Source of the DNA: Phycomyces nitens
Lineage: Eukaryota; Mucoromycota; Mucoromycetes; Mucorales; Phycomycetaceae
Direction of reading: 5' to 3'
NCBI GenBank assembly: GCA_022702545.1
Contig: JAHRBC010000004.1
Span: forward strand, 3,224,001 to 3,288,000
Length of the DNA stretch: 64,000 bases
Shown: piece after piece, positions 11,636-21,232 of the stretch
Position numbering within the stretch: the first letter of the stretch is position 1
How the letters are laid out: each line of letters starts with the position of its first letter
Notes under the pieces: model-generated
What the model saw: the letters and a program-made list of their open reading frames with translations, nothing else
The model's database searches: none
Told to the model about the DNA's origin: nothing
Position numbers and translations under genes: made by a program

Positions 11636-12156
11636 GCATAGGAATAGGCGTAATAGTAGACCCTAAACCTAGAAACATTCTATTCTTTCTAATAAAAATA
11701 AAAACGTAAAACATTACCAATCAATTATAAACGGGAAATCAAATAATGGGTGATATATTACTGGTGAAGAAGAATAAAGAAGCTTTCAATCCATTCATTT
11801 AATTGGCTTTCATGAAGAGTATGCTCAATATTTTCGACAAATACATGACCATGTATTTTCATGAATATATGATTCTCCCAATATTTCCAGGTCCATAAAT
11901 ACGGCACCAAAATAGAACCGTACTTTTAAATATTTCTTTTTGTTTTTCCAGATCAGATCAGTACACCGAAAGTGCTAACAGCCCTCACCTGCGGCACATT
12001 ATTTCAAAAATCCACTACTAGATAGCACGTCAACGAGATAGCTGACAAGGTAGCTTGTCTCATAGTCGGAAAAAAAACCACCCTATGTTAAAACATCGCT
12101 TTATAGTACAGTATTGCCACTTTTACATTATTGGAATTTCTTTATTTTTTGCAGTG
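11636..12156. other. Right subterminal region of element B
   Basis: AT-rich, no gene supported. Contains an inverted repeat around 11835-11880 built on ATACATGACC/ATGTATTTTCATG, and a block at 12000-12060 with repeated short words (GATAGC, AGATAGCTGACA). The terminal 45 bases include the GTGGCAA-like block shared with the left end. Confidence 0.4.
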
Positions 12157-12159
12157 ATA

Positions 12160-14143
12160 TTATCATAGTCTTCAACATTTGTTGGTTTGTTGTCTGCATC
12201 CAAAATCATCAAAATATGAGCATGAGGAAGACCTCTCTTCTGGAACTCAATGACATATATAAATGCCTTTACTTTTCCCAAAACATGGTTTTTTGTCAGG
12301 TCATTCATGAGCTCCTTAAGCTTTAGGTTGAAAACCCGGGAGCAGAGATCAGGTCTGTCATTAGCCTTTTGTCCAGCTAGAAGAGCAGAGGAGATTTCTG
12401 GCCAAGTTGGGTTACAGGTAAAGGTAATAAACAGGTCAGGCTTGCCAAAGTGGCGCACAATGCTCATTGCATCCTGGTATAATTGACGCATATGGCGTGG
12501 ACTGCCGATAAAAGTTGATGGGAGGATTACTCGCCGACCAAGATTTGCCAAATCATTGTCATTGAGGTTTATGGCATCCTGGACACCACTATAGAGATCC
12601 ACTCAGAGGCGGTCCTGGTTACTCATAATGTAGTTCAGCCTGTTGTGTTCAAGCTTTGCATACATATCAACAATGTACTGCTGAAAGAGGCGGTCAAAGA
12701 GGTGGAGGTGGTGCTGAGAGTTGGGGCGGTACATCAAGCGGCCAGCATACCACTGCATAACTGTTACATTTTTTCCTGAAAGCGATTTTGACTGAATGGT
12801 CCAGCCATCATCACCATGAGGAAATATCAGGACATAATGAAGAGCATCATAGGATCGGTGATACTCATTGATCTTCTGGAGGAAATTGGCTTTGGTATGT
12901 AATACAATATCTCTGGTAGTTCCAGGTTCATTGTTCATGATCAACACTGCAACTTCCTCAGCAGTGGGAGCATTATAACGCCTATGGTCTTGGGGACCTT
13001 CGGCAACCAAGCGCAAAGTAAGATCTGTGGTATGGTTGTTCTGGCGGGAAACTTCATTCATGGACCTGAATAAAGAAACAAATGGATTTATCTCCATCAG
13101 GACAGACTGGATCTTCTCCAAAACTTGTCTCTTTAGGTGAGATGCGTTTTGTTGGCGCTGTATGATCTGGGAGGCTGGATTGTAAATGTATATTTGTGCA
13201 AATTGAGGGGTGGCAACCTCTCTTTCACTCATTGGTAAGATGGATCCGATCCTGTGGCAAATTGAACCATGGATTCTGAAGTTGTAAGCGCCACCAATAT
13301 TATTGGCAACTGAAGAGTCAATCTTGGCACCCAAAGAAGTAAAGCTCATAGTGCTGTTATAGCTTCTGATATTGGAAAAGAAGTCTTTGCCTGCTGGTGT
13401 TGTATGGTTAAGAAGCTCTGCGATTCCAGCAGGAGTTGGTTCAAGAGGTGGGAGAACATGTTTTCCTTGGCCACAACACATGGTAAAGGTTGGGTTGCTG
13501 ACAGAAGATTTTGCGCATCTTTCATTCACCCACATGGCAGCACCACAAAATTGACATTCAGTGTCCATATTTCCTCTGTAGTCCACAGCTGGTTCAGTGG
13601 AAGCTGGGAGTCGAGCAATATTACGCACTCCAGATCTTTGGTCAGTGACACCACTGTTCATATGACCTGCATTGTTATTAGGACACTGAATACTTGTGAT
13701 GCGATAGTGATCAGTTCCAAGACAGCTGGGGCAACAATGGGGAGCAGGATCAGCAATGGCTGTTGGAGCGTCCTGTCCTTGCTCTTCCATGCGAATCTCA
13801 GGAAGAATTTCAAGAGAGATTGAAGGAATGTCAATGATGAGTTCAGGTTCCTGAGGAGTGTCTACTCTCGGTCTCAAAGCAGCAGCTGTATAGAGGAATT
13901 TGAAGAAAAAAAGAATATGATTAATATAAGAATTGATACTATAATTAATATATAATATTGATAATGGTTATTACATCTGCTACTCTCTGCAGGATACTCT
14001 TGTTCAATAGAGATATCATCACTTGCTCTCTTTTGAGGGATGAAGAGTGAAGTGTTTTTTGGGTTCATAGGACATTTGGCATTAGATCTGCGGCTATGGC
14101 CAGTCAGCTTGCATGAAGCGCAACGTTTCTCAGTTGAAAGCAT
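12160..14143 (-). pseudogene. Helitron H1 protein, N-terminal part
   Basis: Exon 1 (13975-14143) encodes a CCHC knuckle (C-A-S-C-x-L-T-G-H-x4-N-A-K-C). After a short intron, exon 2 starts at 13885. It contains Cys pairs (C-P-S-C, C-Q-F-C-G), the Helitron-like N domain and the Rep HUH motif L-P-H-A-H near 12214. A premature TGA at 12602-12604 stands where H2 and H3 have CGA (R-L-R-V-D-L-Y-S-G block), a C-to-T change. The frame is then cut by element B at 12156. The protein would nick and copy a single strand for rolling-circle transposition, but this copy is inactive. Confidence 0.88.
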
Positions 14144-14618
14144 TTTTTTTAAAGTTTTGAGAAAAAGTGTTTATATTGGGATTGGTGATTAGGATTGGTG
14201 ATTTCAAGAATCTTAAGAGATGATTGCAAGGTTTCTCTATTATTTATTTTTCAAGACCAAACAAATAATATGTCAGGGCAGCTGTTTTTTATTTAAAGCA
14301 GTTATAAAGATGTAGTATAATAGCCTTTTAAAGCAATTTATATTTGTAGAGGCAAGAGGTATTGCTTTATTAAGAGAAAGGAACATTGCAAAAAAGAAAT
14401 CCCTCACAAACGACTCTGATCATAAGTCATGTGATTTATAAAAGTGTCTGATTTTAAGAGAGGTCTTATAAGTCATGTGATTTATAGAAATGTTTGATTT
14501 TAAGAGAGGTTTTAAAGTAGATTTTTGTGTTTTGATATATAAAAAAAAGAATTTAAAAGGAGTGTGAAAAAACGTAAATCACATGACTTCTAAACCCGTC
14601 AAATTTTAAATATATAGA

Positions 14619-14664
14619 CCAGGAGCTTACGCTCCTTCCCCGCTTACGCGGGCACCACACCGGT
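14619..14664 (-). repeat. H2 3'-terminal twin hairpins
   Basis: Read on the minus strand: CCCGC-GTAA-GCGGG, a short GA spacer, then AGGAGC-GTAA-GCTCCT followed by GG at the end. Two stems with the same four-base GTAA loop stand in tandem. A single hairpin shortly before CTRR is the known Helitron 3' signal. The same 46 bases occur at 20462-20507 in H3. Confidence 0.85.
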
Positions 14665-14990
14665 TGGGCTCAGTCGTTGACTTCGCAAGTAATACGTTTA
14701 CTGGTTTGGCTCAGTCGTAGACTTCGCATGTTATATGGTTCTACTTCTTTAGCTCAGTCGTAGACTTCGCAGTTTAAATATTTTTACTGGTTAAGCTCAG
14801 TCGCAGACTTCGCAGTTTAAATGTTTCGACCGGTTTGGCTCAGTCGTAGACTTCGCATTTTATATGTTTCGACCGGTTTGGCTCAGTCGTAGACTTCGCA
14901 AGTTATATGTTTCTACTGGTTTAGCTCAGTTGTAGACTTTGCAACAAATAAGTTGGCTGGTTTGGTTCAGTTGTTGTCTTTACTCATATC
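14665..14990. repeat. 43-base tandem repeat, 8 units, in H2
   Basis: Units start at TCAG positions 14670, 14711, 14754, 14797, 14840, 14883, 14926 and 14967. Period is 43 bases, with 41 for the outermost. The core is GGCTCAGTCGTAGACTTCGCA followed by an AT-rich arm and CTGGTTT. Inside the core, AGTC-GTA-GACT is a small inverted repeat that is kept in most units. The array ends at the 3' hairpins, so it is subterminal. Confidence 0.9.
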
Positions 14991-15174
14991 TGTAATATTA
15001 GAAGTAGCATGGTCACCAAATGTGTATAGCTGGTAATTGCATAAATATATATATTAAATGGGTGAAGGAGAAATAGAATCATAGGTGGCATAGGCTTGAA
15101 TAAAAAATAGAAATAGGTGTATGAGAGCATAGGTGTATAAGGGCATAAAGTGCTTAGAGTCAATTGCATAGTAG
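14991..15174. other. H2 3' untranslated stretch
   Basis: Between the tandem array and the stop codon. Contains several short ATAGGTG/GCATAGG words and no ORF. The same sequence is present in H3 at 21049-21232. Confidence 0.5.
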
Positions 15175-18100
15175 TTAATGTCTTGTAAACACTTCCTTAT
15201 ATACTACATTGGTTGTAAATGTAGTAGTTTGGGGCGTATTGGGGTCATAGGGGGTGTCAAGCATAATCTTAATTCCGGATGGGTTTCGCACACGGGAAAG
15301 GGCAACATATAATTGGCCATGGCCAAAAACTGGGGAAGGAAGGTATAAGCCAACACTGTCCAATGTTTGGCCCTGGGACTTATTGATAGTCATGGCAAAA
15401 GCAAGACGGACTGGGAATTGGTATCTTTGGAACTCAATCGAAGCATTTGATCCGGATGGATTAAGCTTGATCTTTGGGATAAGAACCTGTTTTCCGGCAT
15501 TAGACCCAGTGACAATCATTGCCTTGATGACATATCTGCCAAGATGACTGCATATAAGGCGTGTGCCATTGCAGAGCCCATTCTTTGGATCAAGGTTTCT
15601 GAGCAGCATGATAGGGCAGCCTTTTTTAGGCGAAGGTTGTGGGGTGGCAGGGATCCAGGATCAAGAGAATTGAGGAGCTCAATCGGATATGCCAAGAGGT
15701 CGTCTTCGTTTGTGCCTTGATCAACACTTTTGTACTCTTTAAGTTCCCCAGGAAACTGATCAATAATGAGGTTGTTGAGCCTGGAGACTTCAGTGTTTTT
15801 TGGAGTTAGTATGGCGCGACCCATGAGGAATTGAGGTGTGGCGGAATCGGGGGAGAGGTTGGGGAATACAGCACTGGCCAGGTGAGTGATGTTACGGCCC
15901 GGGATCAACATTGTTGGAGGTATTGGGACTGTGTCAGAACCGCCTGTGGTGGGGACAACGCCACTGCCTACTTGCAAGAGAAATGCCGCAAAATTCTTGA
16001 GCTGCATTGCATCTTCAGGAGTGTTTGCCTGGGCAATTCTCATGTTTCTCCTCAGCTTCAGTGTCTTTACATGTCTCCATGCACTGGCTCTACTGATGCA
16101 CTGGAACACGATCTGGGACCTGGACGCTCTGGGGATGACAGGAAGAACCTGACGAAAGTCACCACCAAAGACAAATAGTTTACCACCAAATGGGACATGC
16201 TCAAGCAAGGGGTCCACAGCCTTCATGATGTCCTGGATAGATCGGCTTACGGCATTAAAGATATCCTTACTTATCATGGATGCCTCATCCCAAATAACCA
16301 ACTCTGTTAATCTGATCAATTCAGCTAACTGCGAATTTGCCGAAATTGAACAAATGGAATGGGTATCAACATCAATTGGTATCTTGAACCGAGAATGGGC
16401 TGTACGGCCACCATCTAACAGAAGGGCAGCAATCCCACTGGTTGCAACAGCAAGAGCAATTTTTCCTGTTTGGCGCACTTTCTGGAGCAAGGCATTAAAG
16501 ACAAATGTCTTTCCTGTACCACCGGGTCCATCGACAAAAAAGAGCCTTGGTGCAATTTGGGAGGCATCAACAGCTTCAAGTATAGTGTCATATACTAAGC
16601 ATTGGTCCTCATTGTAAGGAAAGTTGTCGGGACAGGGCAAGAGACGGGCATCATCACAGAGCTGTTGCTGTTCTTGAATGATTGGCTGTGATGACTGGCG
16701 ATTCGGTAAAGGAGTGAGGTTTTGGGGCATAGGTGGGAGAATAAATCCGGTAAAGGAAGTGAGAGTGAGGGAGTTTACGGACAGGTGTGTTTCAATATCC
16801 CACAGACATCTGTCGTACATGTCTTGGGTGGGCTCCAAAGAAGGATCTGCCTCGTTCGTTCTGGCCAGGTGAAGATAATCTTCGATCATAGAAGTGCGAT
16901 GAGACATCCAGAGGACAAAAGGATCTGAGACTTCGCAGAATACCAAAAGGACAGCAAACAAACGTCTCAATGATGATGGGATCTGATAGGATGCAGCTTC
17001 CTCCATACATGCACTCCATTCATTGTCGTCGAGAAGCAAACCCAGAGCACGGCAGGCAGCTTGGTTGGACTCATATAAATGACCATTGACAGTACGAATG
17101 TCAGCAAAACTGGTGGCACCACAAACGTTATGGAGGAGAATCCTCAAGCAGTACTTCTCAACATCTCTTGGTGAGACTGCATACACTCTGCTTATGGTCC
17201 CTTTCTCAGATCTTTTGCGGGGGCTCCATGTTTTCCCTTTTGACCCAGACAAAATACGTAGGAAATTCCGTGTATAAATATTGTCGAGCTTCTTCATTGA
17301 CAACATTGTAGTCAAACCATGATGTCAGAGTTGTATTGGTGTTGATACTTGATAGCTGAGCTATGTCATCAGAGTCATGGTAGTAAACTTGCTGAGCATT
17401 TTCGGTGTGTATGGCAAGTCTTTGATGTGCCGGATACTCTTTATGAAGCTTGAAGGAGAAAATTCTCCATGATGCTTCAGAAGCAGAAACATAGCGTGCA
17501 TCAAGAAACTCGGCGACTTCGTCAGTTTGTTCTACTTGCTGTTGTTGTTGTTGTGGTTGTTGCTGGCCTGAGGATCGCACGGCTGCCATTGCACGATCGT
17601 GTCCTTTATATACATACTTGTAGAGGTATTTTACAGCGGAAATTGAGGTGCTAATTTCGATATTGATGTGTGCATGGTACTTTGCACAAAGGTAGCGGTT
17701 GTGGGGAACCACCCAGCGGTTATCCAGCTCAATTGGACCTTTTTTGACAGAACGTCCGTTTTGTCGGCGGCGATAAACAGGGTATCCTGTACCATCTTCC
17801 ACTGTCTCCTCATTGAACATCTTGGGGTAACGCTTTTGGCATTTCCCGTTCTCCATACACCTGGCGTTGGGATGGGTAGGACCACACGGCCCATGCATCA
17901 TGTTACGATGGACAGTCGCATATGCTTGTGGCTCGGTTTGGGGATCAGGCAACTCGGCTGAGACTATATGATCATAGTCTTCTACACTTGTTGGTTTATC
18001 TTCTGTGTGAAGTATCAACAGGATGTGGGCATGAGGAAGACCTCTCTTCTGAAACTCAATGACATAAATAAATGCCTTGACCTTCCCCAAAATATGGTTC

Positions 18101-19925
18101 TTTGTCAAGTCATTCATAAGCTCTTTTAACTTGAGGTTAAAGACTCGGGAGCAGAGATCTGGGCGGTCGTTGGCCTTTTGTCCAGCCAAAAGAGCAGAGG
18201 AGATTTCCGGCCAAGTCGGGTTGCAGGTAAACGTTACAAAGAGGTCAGGCTTGCCAAAGTGACGCACAATGCTCATTGCATCCTGGTACAATTGTCTCAT
18301 ATGGCGTGGACTGCCTATGAAAGATGATGGGAGGATAACTCGCCGACCAAGATTTGCCAAATCATTGTCATTGAGGTTTATGGCATCCTGGACACCACTA
18401 TAGAGATCCACTCGGAGGCGGTCCTGGTTACTCATAATGTAATTCAGCCTGTTATGCTCAAGCTTTGCATACATATCAACAATGTACTGTTGAAAGAGAC
18501 GGCCGAAGAGGTGGAGGTGATGGTGGGAGTTGGGGCGGTACATCAAGCGGCCAGAATACCACTGCATAACTGTCATATTATTTCCAGCCAGGGATTTGGA
18601 ATTGATGGTCCAGCCATCTTCACCAAAAGGAAAGAGCAAGACATAATGCAGAGCATCATATGATCGATGATACTCGTCAATTTTTTGGTGGAAATTGGTC
18701 TGGGTATGGAGAACAATATCTCTGGAAGTTCCAGGCTCATTGTTCATTATCAAGACTGCCACTTCCTCGGCAGTTGGGGCATTGTAACGCCTATGGTCTT
18801 GGGGACCTTCGGCAACCAAGCGTAAAGTGAGATCTTGTATATTGGGATTTTGGCGGGAGACTTGATCCATAGTTCTGAACAAAGATACAAATGGATTTAT
18901 GTCCATAAGAACAGCCTGGATCTTCTCCAAAACGTCTCTCTCCAAGTTTGGCGCATTACGATGGCGCTGTTCAATTTGAGAGGCTGGATCATAAATATAT
19001 ATCTGCGCAAATTGGGGTCTGGCAAGCTCTCTTTCACTCATTGGCAAGATTGAACCAATTTTGTGGCAAATAGTACCATGGATTCTGAAGCTGTAGGCGC
19101 CACCTATATTGTTGCCGACCGAATGGTCGATCTTTGCACCCAAAGAAGTAAAGCTCATAGTGCTGTTGTATCTTCTGATTTTGGAAAAGAAATCTTTTCC
19201 AGCTGGTGTCGTGTAGCTAAGGAGCTCTGAGATTCCAGCAGGAGTTGGTTCAAGAGGAGGGAGAACATACTTTCCTCTGCCACAGCACATGGTGAAAGTT
19301 GGGTTGTTGACAGAAGATTTCGAACATCTTTCATTTACCCACATGGCAGCACCACAAAATTGGCATTCGATACCCATGCTCCCTCTGTTGTCTATGGCTG
19401 GTTCGGTAGAAGCTGGGAGCCGAGCAATATTGTGTGGTCCAGATCTTTGGTTAGGGACAGCACTGTTCATCCAACTTGTGTTGTTAGGACACTGAATACT
19501 TGTGATGCGACGATGATCAGTTCCAAGACAGCTGGGGCAACAGCGGGGAACAGGATCAGAATTGCCTGTTGTAACATTCTGTTCTTGTTCTTCCATGCGA
19601 ATCTCAGGAAGAATATCAAGAGAAACTGATGGAATCTCAATAATGACTTCAGGTTCCTGAGGAGTCTCTACTCTCACTCTCAAAGCAGCAGCTGTATAGA
19701 GAAAATAATTAATATAAGAATTGGTACTATACTAATATAATTATAATAGTTATTACATCTGCTACTCTCTGCAGGATACTCTTGTTCAATGGATATAGCA
19801 TCATTTGTTCTCTTTTGAGGGATAAAGAGTGAAGTGTTTTTAGGGTTCATAGGACATTTGGCATTAGATCTGCGGCTATGGCCAGTCAGCTTGCATGAAG
19901 CGCAACGTTTCTCATTTGAAAGCAT
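15175..19925 (-). pseudogene. Helitron Rep-helicase protein of H2, two frameshifts
   Basis: Exon 1 19757-19925 (CCHC knuckle), intron, exon 2 from 19691. Domains in order: Cys-pair N region, Helitron-like N domain, HUH motif L-P-H-A-H (near 18030), Tyr motif KYLYKYVYKG (near 17615), then a PIF1-type SF1 helicase with Walker A GPGGTGKT (near 16515), W-D-E-A, and the motif QGQTLDSVGLYLPSPVFGHG near the C terminus. Compared with H3, one base is lost around 17230-17250 (F-V-W-V-K block) and another in the A/T run near 15620 (L-R-L-K-K block). Without them it would match the 1557-aa H3 product. A Q-rich run around 17540 differs in length from H3. Confidence 0.9.
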
Positions 19926-20461
19926 CTTGTTAGGTTTTGAGGAAAGGGGGATTGGGATTGGGATTGGTGATTGATGCTTGGGGATTGCAAGATTCTTAAG
20001 AGATGATTGCAAGGTTTCTCTTTATTATTTATTTTTCAAGACCAAACAAAAAATATATCAGGGCAGCTGGTTTTTTATTTAATAATGTAGTTATAAAGAT
20101 CTGGTATGATAGCCTTTTAAAGCAATTTATATTTGTAGAGGCAAGAGGTATATTACTGTATTAAGAGAGAGTGAGGAACAAATAATAAAATGTATTTAAA
20201 TAGAGCTTGGGTATAAATCACATGACTTCTAATTATTTTACCGTCTGATTTTAAGAAAGGTTTTTATAAGTCATGTGATTTATATAAAGATGTCTGATTT
20301 TAAGAGAGGTTTTATTTATTATTTAAAGTATATTTTTGTGTGTGGATGTATAAAAAGAAAAGAATTTGTAAAAAAAAAAAAAAAAATTGAAAGGAGAGAG
20401 AGGAGAAGAAAAAAAGGTAAATCACATGACTTCTAACACCGTCGAATTTTAAGAATATAGA
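19926..20461 (-). other. H2 5' leader
   Basis: AT-rich sequence between the 5' terminus and the start codon. It holds tandem short GATTGGGATT words just upstream of the ATG and two or three AGTCATGTGATTTAT-type elements (near 20220, 20270 and 20420), partly in opposite orientation. It is shared with H1 and H3, so it probably contains the Helitron promoter. Confidence 0.45.
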
Positions 20462-20507
20462 CCAGGAGCTTACGCTCCTTCCCCGCTTACGCGGGCACCA
20501 CACCGGT

Positions 20508-21048
20508 TGGGCTCAGTCGTTGACTTCGCAAGTAATACGTTTACTGGTTTGGCTCAGTCGTAGACTTCGCATGTTATATGGTTCTACTTCTTTAGCTCAG
20601 TCGTAGACTTCGCAGTTTAAATATTTTTACTGGTTAAGCTCAGTCGCAGACTTCGCAGTTTAAATGTTTCGACCGGTTTGGCTCAGTCGTAGACTTCGCA
20701 TTTTATATGTTTCGACCGGTTTGGCTCAGTCGTAGACTTCGCTACTTATACATTTCTACTGGTTTGGCTCAGTCGTAGACTTCGCTACTTATATATTTCT
20801 ACTGGTTTGGCTCAGTCGTAGACTTCGCAACTTATATGTTTTGACTGGTTTGGCTCAGTCATAGACTTCGCATTTTATATGTTTTGACTGCTTAGGCTCA
20901 GTCGTAGACTTCGCATTTTATATGTTTCTACCGGTTTGGCTCAGTTGTAGACTTCGCAAGTTATATGTTTCTACTGGTTTAGCTCAGTTGTAGACTTTGC
21001 AACAAATAAGTTGGCTGGTTTGGTTCAGTTGTTGTCTTTACTCATATC
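20508..21048. repeat. 43-base tandem repeat, 13 units, in H3
   Basis: Same unit as in H2. TCAG positions are 20513, 20554, 20597, 20640, 20683, 20726, 20769, 20812, 20855, 20898, 20941, 20984 and 21025. The first five and last units match those of H2, and the extra five units are in the middle, so the array has expanded or contracted internally. The AGTC-GTA-GACT inverted repeat is preserved in most units. Confidence 0.9.
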
Positions 21049-21232
21049 TGTAATATTAGAAGTAGCATGGTCACCAAATGTGTATAGCTGGTAATTGCAT
21101 AAATATATATATTAAATGGGTGAAGGAGAAATAGAATCATAGGTGGCATAGGCTTGAATAAAAAATAGAAATAGGTGTATGAGAGCATAGGTGTATAAGG
21201 GCATAAAGTGCTTAGAGTCAATTGTATAGTAG

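Larger units (their letters stand above)
5796..12156 (+). mobile_element. CACTA-like element B, complete, 6361 bases
   Basis: Left end CACTGGAAAAACTCCC at 5796, right end TTTTTTGCAGTG at 12145-12156. Target copies ATA flank it at 5793-5795 and 12157-12159. The flanks rejoin into a continuous Helitron reading frame. The terminal inverted repeats are imperfect: both start CACTG followed by an A run and share a GTGGCAA block about 40 bases in. It contains a transposase gene (6038-9143, plus), an accessory gene (9269-10460, minus) and a candidate third gene (10900-11635, plus). A near-identical reverse copy, B', lies at 40807-59275. Confidence 0.92.
5234..14618 (-). mobile_element. Helitron H1, 3' part missing from window, interrupted by element B
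   Basis: The 5' end, read on the minus strand, begins TCTATATATTTAAAATTT at 14618. The following 470 bases up to the start codon at 14143 are AT-rich leader with several copies of an AGTCATGTGATTTAT-type motif near 14425, 14475 and 14575. The gene is split by B and cut off at 5233 by element D. The 3' end should lie left of the window. Confidence 0.82.
14619..20461 (-). mobile_element. Helitron H2, complete, 5843 bases
   Basis: The 5' end (minus strand) starts TCTATATTCTTAAAATTC at 20461. The 3' end is the twin-hairpin sequence finishing GCTCCTGG at 14619, which fits the CTRR rule for Helitron 3' ends. It directly abuts the 5' TC of H1 at 14618, and its own 5' end directly abuts the 3' CTGG of H3 at 20462, with no host bases in between. 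The single gene is frameshifted. Confidence 0.85.

Noticed and set aside
14640..15000. tRNA or SINE-like cluster suggested by repeated GGCTCAG words
   Set aside because: No cloverleaf, A-box/B-box pair or CCA-type end could be built. The words belong to the 43-base tandem unit.
14665..21048. The 43-base repeats as a CRISPR-like array
   Set aside because: The units are contiguous with no unique spacers, differ by substitutions throughout, and sit inside Helitron 3' ends in an evident eukaryotic genome.
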